The translations under genes were made by a program, and so were the position numbers. 64,000 bases of DNA from Glandiceps talaboti. Taxonomy: Eukaryota; Hemichordata; Enteropneusta; Spengelidae. Within the stretch, counting starts at the first letter, position 1. Each line of letters begins with the position of its first letter. A model generated the notes under the pieces. It made no database searches, had not been told where the DNA came from, and was given only the letters and a program-made list of their open reading frames with translations. The stretch covers positions 20,353,725-20,417,724 of the forward strand of contig NC_135557.1 in the NCBI RefSeq assembly GCF_964340395.1, written 5' to 3'. This document shows positions 14,060 to 24,961 of the stretch, in pieces.

Positions 14060-14310
14060 AATAGGGAACTTGCCAACCCGCCATGTTGAATGTTGCATCA
14101 TGGGAAATGTGATAATAAATACTAATCAATTAGCATTGTAAACAATATTGTTATATTGTTTATAACCAGGAATGATCAATTCACAGTCACCCTGATCTTT
14201 GTGGGGGGTTTATTTTATCAGTAACTCCAGATTAGGTATTACGATAACCACAGATAATCCCATAGTCCTTTGCATCTGAGCATGCTCAGTTGGATTGCAA
14301 GTTCCCTATT
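14060..14310. mobile_element. MITE family C, full copy (251 bp)
   Basis: It starts with aatagggaacttgc and ends with gcaagttccctatt, forming inverted terminal repeats of about 16 bp. A second full copy is at 44654-44904 and a 3' part at 47715-47857. It has no coding capacity. Confidence 0.8.
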
Positions 14311-14760
14311 GTGAATGTCATTACTGATAACTTCAATCGTAATAAACTTCAAAGCTAGTACCTCTTACAGTTACAAAGGTTTCCTGTTAACAGACAGCTT
14401 TCTGTACATCTAGACCATGTTTATTTGCAACAATGAATAGTTGTGTTCCCATTTGATGATGTTATCAATGTAAACTGTTATTCAACTTTGTCTGTGTTGG
14501 CAATGTTGTGACTACTATAGCTAATTCTCTGTCAATGCAGGCATCAATATGTTGCAGGGCTTCATAATTCATACTTTGCTGATCACTCAACTACAAAGAT
14601 TGTACAATTTATTAACAATTCAACTCTCCTGTCTATCATCATGTTATTGTCAGTGTTCAATTAGAAGTTGGCTATACATATACCTATGGTCATTAACACT
14701 GTGAATATTGGAAATACGATTCCCTTGCTAGGTGAATTACTTCAACAATTCCAGATAACT

Positions 14761-15730
14761 GAAACACTGTAACACTACATCCACAGAAGTGAAACACTGT
14801 AACACTACATCCACAGAAGTGAAACATTGTAACACTACATCCACAAAAGTGAAACATTGTAACACCACATCCACAGAAGGGAAACATTGTAACACTACAT
14901 CCACAGAAGTGAAACATTGTAACACTACATCCACAGAAATGAAACATTGTAACACTACATCCACAGAAGTGAAACATTGTAACACTACATCCACAGAAGT
15001 GAAACATTGTAACACTACATCCACAGAAGTGAAACATTGTAACACTGCAACCATACAAGTGAAACATTGTAACACTACATTCACAGAAGTGAAACATTGT
15101 AACACTACATCCACAGAAGTGAAACATTGTAACACTGCAACCATACAAGTGAAACATTGTAACACTACATTCACAGAAGTGAAACATTGTAACACTACAT
15201 CCACAAAAGTGAAACATTGTAACACCACATCCACAGAAGTGAAACATTGTAACACTACATCCACAGAAGTGAAACATTGTAACACTACATTCACAGAAGT
15301 GAAACATTGTAACACTGCAACCATACAAGTGAAACATTGTAACACTACATTCACAGAAGTGAAACATTGTAACACTACATCCACAGAAGTGAAACATTGT
15401 AACACTACAACCATACAAGTGAAACATTGTAACACTACATCCACAGAAGTGAAACATTGTAACACTACATTCACAGAAGTGAAACATTGTAACACTGCAA
15501 CCATACAAGTGAAACATTGTAACACTACATTCACAGAAGTGAAACATTGTAACACTACATCCACAGAAGTGAAACATTGTAACACCACATCCACAGAAGT
15601 GAAACATTGTAACACTACAACCATACAAGTGAAACATTGTAACACTACATCCACAGAAGTGAAACATTGTAACATGACAACAATAGAAGCAATACTGCAA
15701 CTACAGAAGTTAAATATTGTAACACTACAG
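14761..15730. repeat. 30-bp satellite, about 31 units, with higher-order structure
   Basis: The unit gaaacattgtaacactacat plus ccacagaagt repeats from 14761 to 15690 with no length change, then decays. Three main variants occur, ending ccacagaagt, tcacagaagt or ccatacaagt. Because 30 is divisible by three and the unit lacks stops, frames over 300 codons stay open on both strands. I do not regard these as proteins. Confidence 0.93.
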
Positions 15731-16496
15731 TCTGATAAATGAAAACAAGACAACCAAGTATATGAAAGATTTACCACCATCCAACTTGACTACCGATACG
15801 ACCTTGTTCTGGGTGAATGCAGATCACCATATTGGACTGTGTGTGTTTTCTAGGTACTGTATGTATTCTCTTCACTACTAAAACTGATCTATTGATGACT
15901 ATAATAGTAATACGCAATTAAAATACTGGACAATTTATAAACTAATTCATGGTCACATGGCTTCATCTAAAAAAGTTTTCCAAAAACATCCTACTTGTAA
16001 ATTGTAAATGTAATAAGTTAAAAAGATACAAACTACTGCCCTCTGTGTCCAATACGACTGTATAAATTCTAGGTTAGGATATTTTTTTTAAAAATTTGGT
16101 TTATGTCTCAATAATAAAAATAAGATAAACCCAAAACAAAGGGAAAAAAATATGCATACTATGGAGTTACTTTCCGTTTATGGTTTTACTACAAAAGTTT
16201 TATAAAAAGATCCTGACATGGGGATGTTTATATTATATCAGGGAAGTACAATATGGGAATGGATCATGGATTTTTATCCTCAACTATAGGTCGGTGAATG
16301 GATGGACTAAAACTCACAAATAGAAACTTTTGTCACACTAAATAATAAGATTTCACAGCTCCAGCTTGTTCAACACCTCAAACTACTTTAAGACTACAGT
16401 TGGACTCTTCTGTCAGATTTAGTGTGGACTCTGAAGACAGACAAGTGATTTATTTGAAGCATGTATGATGAAAATTCCAACGGTTATTCATGAACA

Positions 16497-16985
16497 ACAA
16501 CATATCAGTTCTACTAACTAACATATCAGTTCTGCTAACTAACATATCAGTTCTACTAACTAACATATCAGTTCTGCTAACTAACATATCAGTTCTGCTA
16601 ACCACCATATCAGTTCTACTAACTAACATATCAGTTCTGCTAACTAACATATCAGTTCTGCTAACTAACATATCAGTTCTGCTAACTAACATATCAGTTC
16701 TGCTAACTAACATATCAGTTCTGCTAACTAACATATCAGTTCTACTAACCACCATATCAGTTCTATTAACCACCATATCAGTTCTACTAAGTAACGTATC
16801 AGTTCTGCTAACTAACATATCAGTTCTACTAACTAACATATCAGTTCTGCTTACCACCATATCAGTTCTACTAACTAACATATCAGTTCTACTAACTAAC
16901 ATATTAGTTCTGCTAACCACCATATCAGTTCTACTAACTAACATATTAGTTCTGCTTACCAACATATCAGTTCTGTTAACAAAAA
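16497..16985. repeat. 21-bp minisatellite, about 23 units
   Basis: The unit aacatatcagttctactaac plus t repeats at 21 bp. Variants are gct for act in the middle, and ccaccatatc for taacatatc. The in-frame unit length explains the long open frames on both strands. Confidence 0.93.
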
Positions 16986-17584
16986 TTTAATTTGGTGGGT
17001 AGTTCCAGGGGAAAGTAAACATGTACTACTTGTAAATAACTTCTCCAGTCAACCCACCATATTCAGTGCAACTGTCAATGACCCCTTTCACAACAACTGA
17101 ATATAGAAATATGACAACTTGTAAAATATGTTATGTATGACACTTATTTCCACGGAAATAGCTTCCGCACATAATCAGCTAAATAAGTCCTGTACCAAAA
17201 AGTATTCAACTACAGTACATACTGATTGTGACACTCTACGTCGTGTTTGCCAACAATTACAAAAAGTACTTTGTCAGGATATAATATATATATATATATA
17301 TATTGACAAGTGCACTTTAAGTATTTGTACTTTGTATATTTTGTGTGTAAAAACAAATAGTCCCTGGTTGAAGGTGGATTAAATATTGTCTTGTACTTAG
17401 ATCAATTCTGAAAACAGAGATGACATTACTAACAATATTACAATTTTTATAGCTCATGCAAAAAGTATTTTATTGTCATGATTTTAAAAAAAAGTTTTCA
17501 TCATATTTTAAAAAGTATTGGATGAAGGGAAAAACATTTTAGAAACTTTGGGATAATTCTATTACCCATATAAAAATGTCATCT

Positions 17585-17815
17585 AATATATGAGCAGGTG
17601 ATTGGCTACTTACAAAGTACATGTACATACTAACAGATGACTGGCTATTTGCTCAGTATATACTAACAGATGATTGGCTACTTGCACAGTGCATACCAAT
17701 AGATGATTGGCTACCTGCACAGTGCATACTAACGGATGATTGGCTACAGTACAGTGTACTAACAGATGATTGGCTACTTACTGGTAAGTACTGGTAGGTG
17801 ATTGGCTAGTTATGG
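17585..17815. repeat. Degenerate repeat around gatgattggctac
   Basis: Six or so copies of agatgattggctacttgcac, followed by agtgcatactaac, at irregular spacing of about 30-40 bp. It lies just downstream of the palmitoyltransferase 3' end. Confidence 0.78.
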
Positions 17816-17889
17816 GAAAAAATCAAGGTGTAAATTAAAACTATTCAAGCATTTATACTTGATTGTTAAAAGAAGACAGGATCAATGGA

Positions 17890-18243
17890 TGTCAGATATC
17901 GCACTGTGTAGGAGACATGTGATGATGTGGAGGACTGTTGGCATGGAAACAACTTGTGTCAGACATCATACTGTGGAGGAGACATATGTGAAGATGATGT
18001 GGATGACTGTTGGCATGGACACAACTTGTGTCAGACATCATACTGTGGAGGAGACATATGTGAAGATGGTGTGGATGACTGTTGGCATGGAAACAACTTG
18101 TGTCAGACATCATACTGTGGAGGAGACATATGTGAAGATGACGTGGATGACTTTTGGCATGGAAACAACTTCTGTCAGACATCATACTGTGGAGGAGACA
18201 TATGTGAAGATGATGTGGATGACTGTTGGCATGGAAACAACCA
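17890..18243. repeat. 72-bp minisatellite overlapping the end of the palmitoyltransferase CDS
   Basis: About 4.9 copies of a 72-bp unit with landmarks gtcagacatcatactgtgg, gaggagacatatgtgaagat and gactgttggcatggaaacaa. On the minus strand the copy at 18175-18243 encodes the last ~20 residues of the palmitoyltransferase and its TGA. The remaining copies lie in the presumed 3' UTR and each repeats the same TGA. On the plus strand it gives an open Cys-rich 24-residue repeat, which I treat as incidental. Confidence 0.9.
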
Positions 18244-21200
18244 CATAATCACTGGACCTCTTCCAAATACTTCATTTAGTAATGCCATCTTGGGTTTATA
18301 TGATGATGTACGATCAGGGTTCTTCTGAATTGCTTCAACAGCAGTCTCATCGTCAAAGATGGCTGACAACTATCAATAGAGATATTAATTAACATTAGAC
18401 TGATTAATTAATGCCAGTTAAAATTCAAGGAAATAGAAGTTGACAAGTAGATGTTGTCTTCAAAGAATACTTAACATGCTTTGGCAAAATAAGCAAAACA
18501 ACACCCCAGCCACCAAAAAAACCCCCAAAACCCAACAACTTGATTCTTATAAGTAATTAATAACTTACAAATTTGTATTATATATGTTGACGAGTTTTGG
18601 CAAAATAAGCAAAACAACACCCCCAGCCACCAAAAAAAACCCCAAAACCCAACAACTTGATTCTTATGAGTAATTAATATCTTACAAATTTGTATTATAT
18701 ATGTTGATGAGCTGTCTCGTGAGGGCACTCTACTTGACATGGGTTTTTTTTACGTTTTGATCCAATTACCTATTTAAACTATAATTTCTGACGAAAGTTT
18801 CAGTAACAAAACAGTGTAAATGATGGCTCCTTACCTGGTCACACATAATAGCAGTGACAAAAAGTCCAAATAGTATGGATTCCACTGTAAGTATCACCGT
18901 ATGAGCACTAGCATATACAAACAAAACAAAAAAACATTACTACCTGTCAGGTACAAGTCATACTTGCGTAAACAGTCTGACTTGCCATCCCTGAAAACCA
19001 CAGAATTCCTGTCAAAAATTTCAATTTCTTAACAAATATTTCGGTGTAGTTGTTGTTGGCTACCTAATTAGCTAATTTGTCTCTTATGGTTACCATTAAA
19101 GACTGGGTTTGAACCTCATTGGCCTTGATTGACCAGGACTTGAACATGACAAGGTTTTCACTCTAAAATAAACTATTTTCAAAGATTTTTATGTCAAATT
19201 AATGGGACATTCACTTATTTTCTATCTAACATCGATAGAGTGTGTTGTTTTGAATGTGTCTAGGCCACAGTTTCGGGTGTAGATGTTTGGCAAGATTTTC
19301 ACCTATTTATTTCATACAATTTAACCAAATTTGAGGTTTTTGTCCAGAATCTTGCTCCGACCTTGCAATAATTTATTCATACATCTATTCACTGGGTATT
19401 TTTTAAGAATATGTTTGAAGTTTCATGTCAACTGAATGGTAGATTTCAACATATATGATCTGTGAAGTCAACGATGTATGGTGCTGCTGTATGCCACAGT
19501 ATAGACCTTGCTGATCGCTGACGGATTACCTTAATCAGATATGTCTACAAATGTGTTGTTTAATTCAGTTTGACCCCAGCAAACATTGTAGTTTTCCCTG
19601 ATACTCCAGTTACCAACTACACTACAACACTCAAATACTGCACAGTGGTGACATATTGAATTTCAAAAGTTCTTATAAATGAGATGCTAAATGAAATCCC
19701 TAAAATCTCACATTTAAAGTTGGGCCCAGAATCTCACAAGTGTGTCACCTTATTATTTCAGAACTCCAATTCATAGGAGACATTTTACTCTCTCTTTTTG
19801 GTCTTGCATAAAATGATTGTCACATGATTTCAAATACTTATAAACTGTTTACTTTGATTGGTGGAAGACATTACATTTGTTATAAGAATATCATGTGATA
19901 GTCACATGATACTCAAAAAACTTCTGAATTCAAATTCTTCTATTTTAAAATGGTGGAAAGCACTGCATTTGTCATGAGAATACCACATGATAGTCACATG
20001 GTACTAGTGACACTATGCGATTGGCCTGCAATTTCAAATCCTTACATTCTTTTAATTTGATTGGTGGAAGACATATCTGTCATGCGAATCAATATCATGT
20101 GATAGTCACATGATACTAGTACCACTGTCTGATTGGTCTATGGTTTCAAATACTTACATCCTTCTACTTTGATTGTTGGAAGACAGTTCACACTCTTTGC
20201 AGTCTACCATCCATGTAATTACAACTAAAACAACAGCATAAACACTACAAACACCTGTAAGTCAGAACATAATCAGACACATAACTGTTAATATGTAGGA
20301 TAAATTCATTTTGTTGAAAATTACTATCAATTGGCCTGTTGAACTTGTATACTAATGGTTGTACATCAGACTAAATATGTCTAACATTTGATCAGGTACC
20401 AAGGTACAGTATCTCACAAATTCTTCCCCTTTCTGCTTTGACAAGATACATATACCAGGGAACAATGGCCAGATACATATACCAGGGAACAATGGCCAGA
20501 AACATGTACCAGGGAACATTAATGGCTTACAAATTATTCTTTTACATTTTCTGTTGTTGTCTTTCAAATTGTTGACACATAAAAAACAATCCAAGTAATT
20601 TTTATGATTTCATCCTTTAAAAGTGAAAAGTATGACATGTAATACTTGTTAGTTAGTGGTGCTTGAGAAAATGGTATGGCGTGAACCTAAGCCAGAAGGT
20701 TGTGACCTCCACTGTGTATGTTTATCACACCCAATCAGTGTGGTGCATGCTGATATATAGGGGCATAGTGGTTATGGGTTTTTAAATAAGATAGAAAATA
20801 CACAATAGAAGAACAACTTACCAACATAAAATAAAAATTGTATAAAGTACTTTTGATTAAATTCACCAACACAGTTATTAATCCTGTTAACGAAAGAAAT
20901 TATTATGATAAATTATTTTAATTTCTAAAATATTTCAGTGTCATGAAAAACAGAAGATAGATTAATAATAATAATAATAGTAATGTTGGTTTTTATATAG
21001 CACTTCTCCACCCTAATTACTATCCCTGGCATGGATCTATACTGGCACAATGGCCTTTTACTCCCTCAACTCCATGGGGAGCATACATTTTATCAAACCA
21101 CATTTTAGACATAAAGGTTGGCTAACTGTCTCATTACTACAATACATTTCGCTTATGATAAACAGTGATCGTTTGTTTACTTTATCACAAAATCCCAAAA

Positions 21201-21273
21201 TACCACTCATTGAGAATGCTTCCCATAGTCTTGGTTGCCCAGAGTCCTATTGTTGGGACTCTCACTTAATGTC

Positions 21274-21312
<39 letters not shown>

Positions 21313-21481
21313 GGAAGTGGTGGGCTATTTTGATCATAAAACACCCACAATACAATGCACTTCAACTGTTTACCCCAAACAGTGAAGGTTAATTTGGTAT
21401 CACATACATATAATTCTCGTACTGCCATTCACACAGTGACCATTTACCCTATACTGTGGTTGTCTAATTTCTGCATCATTA

Positions 21482-21537
<56 letters not shown>

Positions 21538-24500
21538 GACAAAGGTTACTTACCATGGACAATGGTGGTCCATTTTTCGTATACAACGTCTGCAAATTCT
21601 GCAATGGTGCGCCCTCGGTGGGCGATATGTTTCACATCGCTGGCAAACTGTCCAACTCTCCCCTTCCTGGAAATGACAATGCAGTCAAGTAGAAAGAAAA
21701 ATAAAGTCACTGTAGTACAGTCAATATTTGCTTTCTCACCGAGCTCCACCAGGCCACATCAGTGTTAACACAGGACTGCCTCTAACACCTCATCAACATG
21801 TATTAGCACCTTGACGGGTTAATGCCTGCAACAGCCCTATGTAGACACCCGGCTAGGTCAGTGCTAACCCCTGCACCAGCCCTATGTTAACATCAGGCTA
21901 GGTCAGTGCTAACCCCCGCACCAGCCCTATGTTAACACCAGGATAGCTCAGCCCTATGTTAACACCAGGCTAGGTCAGTGCTAACCCCCGCACCAGCCCT
22001 ATGTTAACACCAGGATAGCTCAGCCCTATGTTAACACCAGGCTAGGTCAGTGCTAACCCCTGCACCAGCCCTATGTTAACACCAGGCTAGGTCAGTGCTA
22101 ACCCCTGCACTAGCCCTATGTTAACACCAGGCTAGGTCAGTACTAACCCCTGCACCAGTCCTATGTTAACACCAGGCTAGGTCAGTGCTAACCCCCGCAC
22201 CAGTCCTATGTTAACACCAGGATAGCTCAGCCCTATGTTAGCACCAGGCTAGCTCAGCCCTATGTTAACACCAGGCTAGCTCAGTGCTAACCCCTGCACT
22301 AGCCCTATGTTAACACCAGGCTAGCTCAGTGCTAACCCCTGCAACCAGCAGTATTAATATCTCACCAACATGTGTTAGCAACTTGAAGGGTTAATGCCCA
22401 TACTAACCCTATATTACCACCAGAAGAGCTCAGTGGCAGCACCAAATGGGCAATACCTTACCAACATGTGTTAGCAACTTGAAGGGTTAATGCCCACACT
22501 AACCCTATATTACCACCTGAAGAGCTCAGTGGCAGCACCAAATGGGCACTATTACAGTACCTCACCAACATGTGTTAGCAACTTGAAGGGTTAATGCCCA
22601 CACTAACCCTATATTACCACCAGAAGAGCTCAGTGGCAGCACCAAATGGGCAATACCTTACCAACATGTGTTAGAAACGAGAAGGATTAATACCTACAGA
22701 AGCCCTAAGTTAATGTCATACCATGAGTCTGGCTCAGAGCTACATGTAACACCAGCTTGACACAAACATCTAGTAACTGCACAAGGCTTGCAATTTGATT
22801 TTAGGATTGAACTTGAAGTTGGTCAAAGCATAGACAGTCTCCCCTCCACTGTCTATGGTCAAAGCAATACCTTTTCACTTATTAAACAAGACACAAATGT
22901 AAATTTGTCTCCCATGAAAGTGCACTGTCAAGACTTTTGGTGTACACTCGGCAAAGATACCCTGGGACCAGATACAATCTGAACTCATTATTTGTGTTGT
23001 TGTTGCAGAGAAGAACCAAAAAGCCAAAGAATATGGCTATCTTAAACACATATATGGAAGGCAGACTCAGCCAAGTCGTAATGTTTGGCTGTACATGTAC
23101 ATCTTTTATAACAGCATGCCAAGCCGAACCGCTGAGAGCAAAATGGTATATGGTCTGTTTTGTTATCAATGCAATAGACTGTACTGTGTGTTAATAATTC
23201 TGATTAATACATAATATCACCATTACTAAATGGTATACATTGTACATAGGGTGATCATCAGATGGTGTGGGTCATGGATAGCGCCCTCTATCAACACTGC
23301 ACAGCCAACAATAATGTACTAGTATATAAAGCCATGGTTAAAGAATGGTGGAAAATTGTTGGTGTACAACAGTATTGATTCCTCTAGCGTTTCAATGGTG
23401 CTTTTGTACCATTGAAAAGATCATATCCTACTTAAGCAAACTGACAATGTGACATGTTATTTTGCATTGAGAAGACCTACATGTCATCACATCAGTGCAG
23501 TAAGGTTGTATCTGCGTATACAATTGCATAGCAGATACGACCTTTCTGCACTGACGCGACCATGTAGTTACAGTTTTTGGAAAGTCAATGTTACCATTCC
23601 CCTTTTTAATACCTTGTACTTTCAGAATGGCTGATTGTCAGTTCAGACAACTTGTCAATACATGGTCATTACCAGGTATATTTTGCAAATAGACTTGATT
23701 GCTGACAAGTACTTATCAGTAGGCACTCCAAATAAAATAATTAACAAAACACAAAGAACCTGGCTGTAAACATGACGAAAAAACCAGTAACTATATAAGC
23801 TTGCAATGATCTGAGCTGGAATGATATATTTTGTCCCAGCATGCTTTGCAGCATGCCCCACACCACCTGCACGGGGATACAGTAAGTACTTCATTAGTAA
23901 CCTATATTTACCATAATTACTGATCTAGTACTGAATACCCAACCAAAGCAGTTCTCTTTTACCTTAAACCTTAGTCACCTTCCCATGATGCTATGCATGC
24001 AGACATACTAGAGCATGATGGGATAGACATTACCTCATGGTCTTCATAAGGTACTCTTTGAGATTGACAGTATGAGTAAAGTATGGAATCAGAATGAAAA
24101 ACATAGGACTGAAGAAAGAAATGCAAAACAAATAAAAAAACCAAATAATTTATATTAATTAATAAAAATGTTGAAATGCATTAAAATAAGATTCTGATGA
24201 AATTAAAAAAAAAAGAAAAAAAAAAACATGTATGATGAAGCACACATTAAGATTAGGGCATTGCAAAGAATTAAAATAGCATTTAGACCATACTTTCTAT
24301 ATATTTTAGGACTGTGATGGGTTATAATTAACTACACATTCTTTCAATAATGAGCAATGGCCCTTTACAGAATATGTCATTGTTACTAAATTTCTATCTT
24401 TATCAAAATCTACAACTGTTTTTGTCAATTGACAGAAATGTTTAGCTAATCCTGAAAGACAGTAGTAATATATGCATCCCTCAAAAAAAAACCCCAAAAA

Positions 24501-24742
24501 CTCAAAAAACCTTGAGAACACTGCAATGCAATACATTTAATCTCACTTTAATAGCATCCAACTGTTTAACAAACAATGTGAATTCACAAAGTATCCACCT
24601 CCTTTACAATTCCCATTGTTGGTATGAGTGGTGATAAATAATGGATTTTTGTTCTTATTAATGAAGCATACAGACACACAGATGGACACACATGTATACC
24701 ACCAAAACATACCAATGTGCACGAATGCACACATGAATGCAT

Positions 24743-24785
<43 letters not shown>

Positions 24786-24882
24786 CACACACACACACAC
24801 AAGTACATACATACATACATACATACATACATACATACATACATACATACATACATACACACACATGCATACATACATACAT

Positions 24883-24961
<79 letters not shown>

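Larger units (their letters stand above)
9316..18174. other. Gap between SSUH2 start and palmitoyltransferase stop: no gene seen
   Basis: I found no conserved exon on either strand. The region holds the 5' flank of SSUH2, a foldback element (10169-10366), several tandem arrays and one MITE, listed separately. Part may be the 3' UTR of the minus-strand palmitoyltransferase. A minus-strand AATAAA occurs near 11047, but such hexamers are common in AT-rich DNA. Between arrays (about 9.4-10.1, 10.4-11.0 and 12.5-13.2 kb) I see only unique-looking AT-rich sequence. Confidence 0.6.

Noticed and set aside
14761-15730. CRISPR array
   Set aside because: Direct head-to-tail repeats with no variable spacers, in a spliced animal genome.
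14693-15780. Open frames of 317-347 codons on both strands
   Set aside because: They arise from a 30-bp satellite whose unit has no stops in several frames. There are no splice sites, domains or codon bias.
16450-16990. Open frames of 166-171 codons with 7-residue repeats
   Set aside because: Produced by a 21-bp minisatellite, open on both strands at once.
17802-18328. Plus-strand Cys-rich 24-residue repeat protein
   Set aside because: It is the antisense of the palmitoyltransferase last exon and its 72-bp repeat. There is no signal peptide or splice context. The spacing CxxxxxCGGDIC is fixed by the DNA repeat.
23655-23894. Possible extra palmitoyltransferase exon (cccgtgcag acceptor near 23880)
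   Set aside because: The flanking exons already join in phase without it, no good donor follows, and the translation does not match the family.
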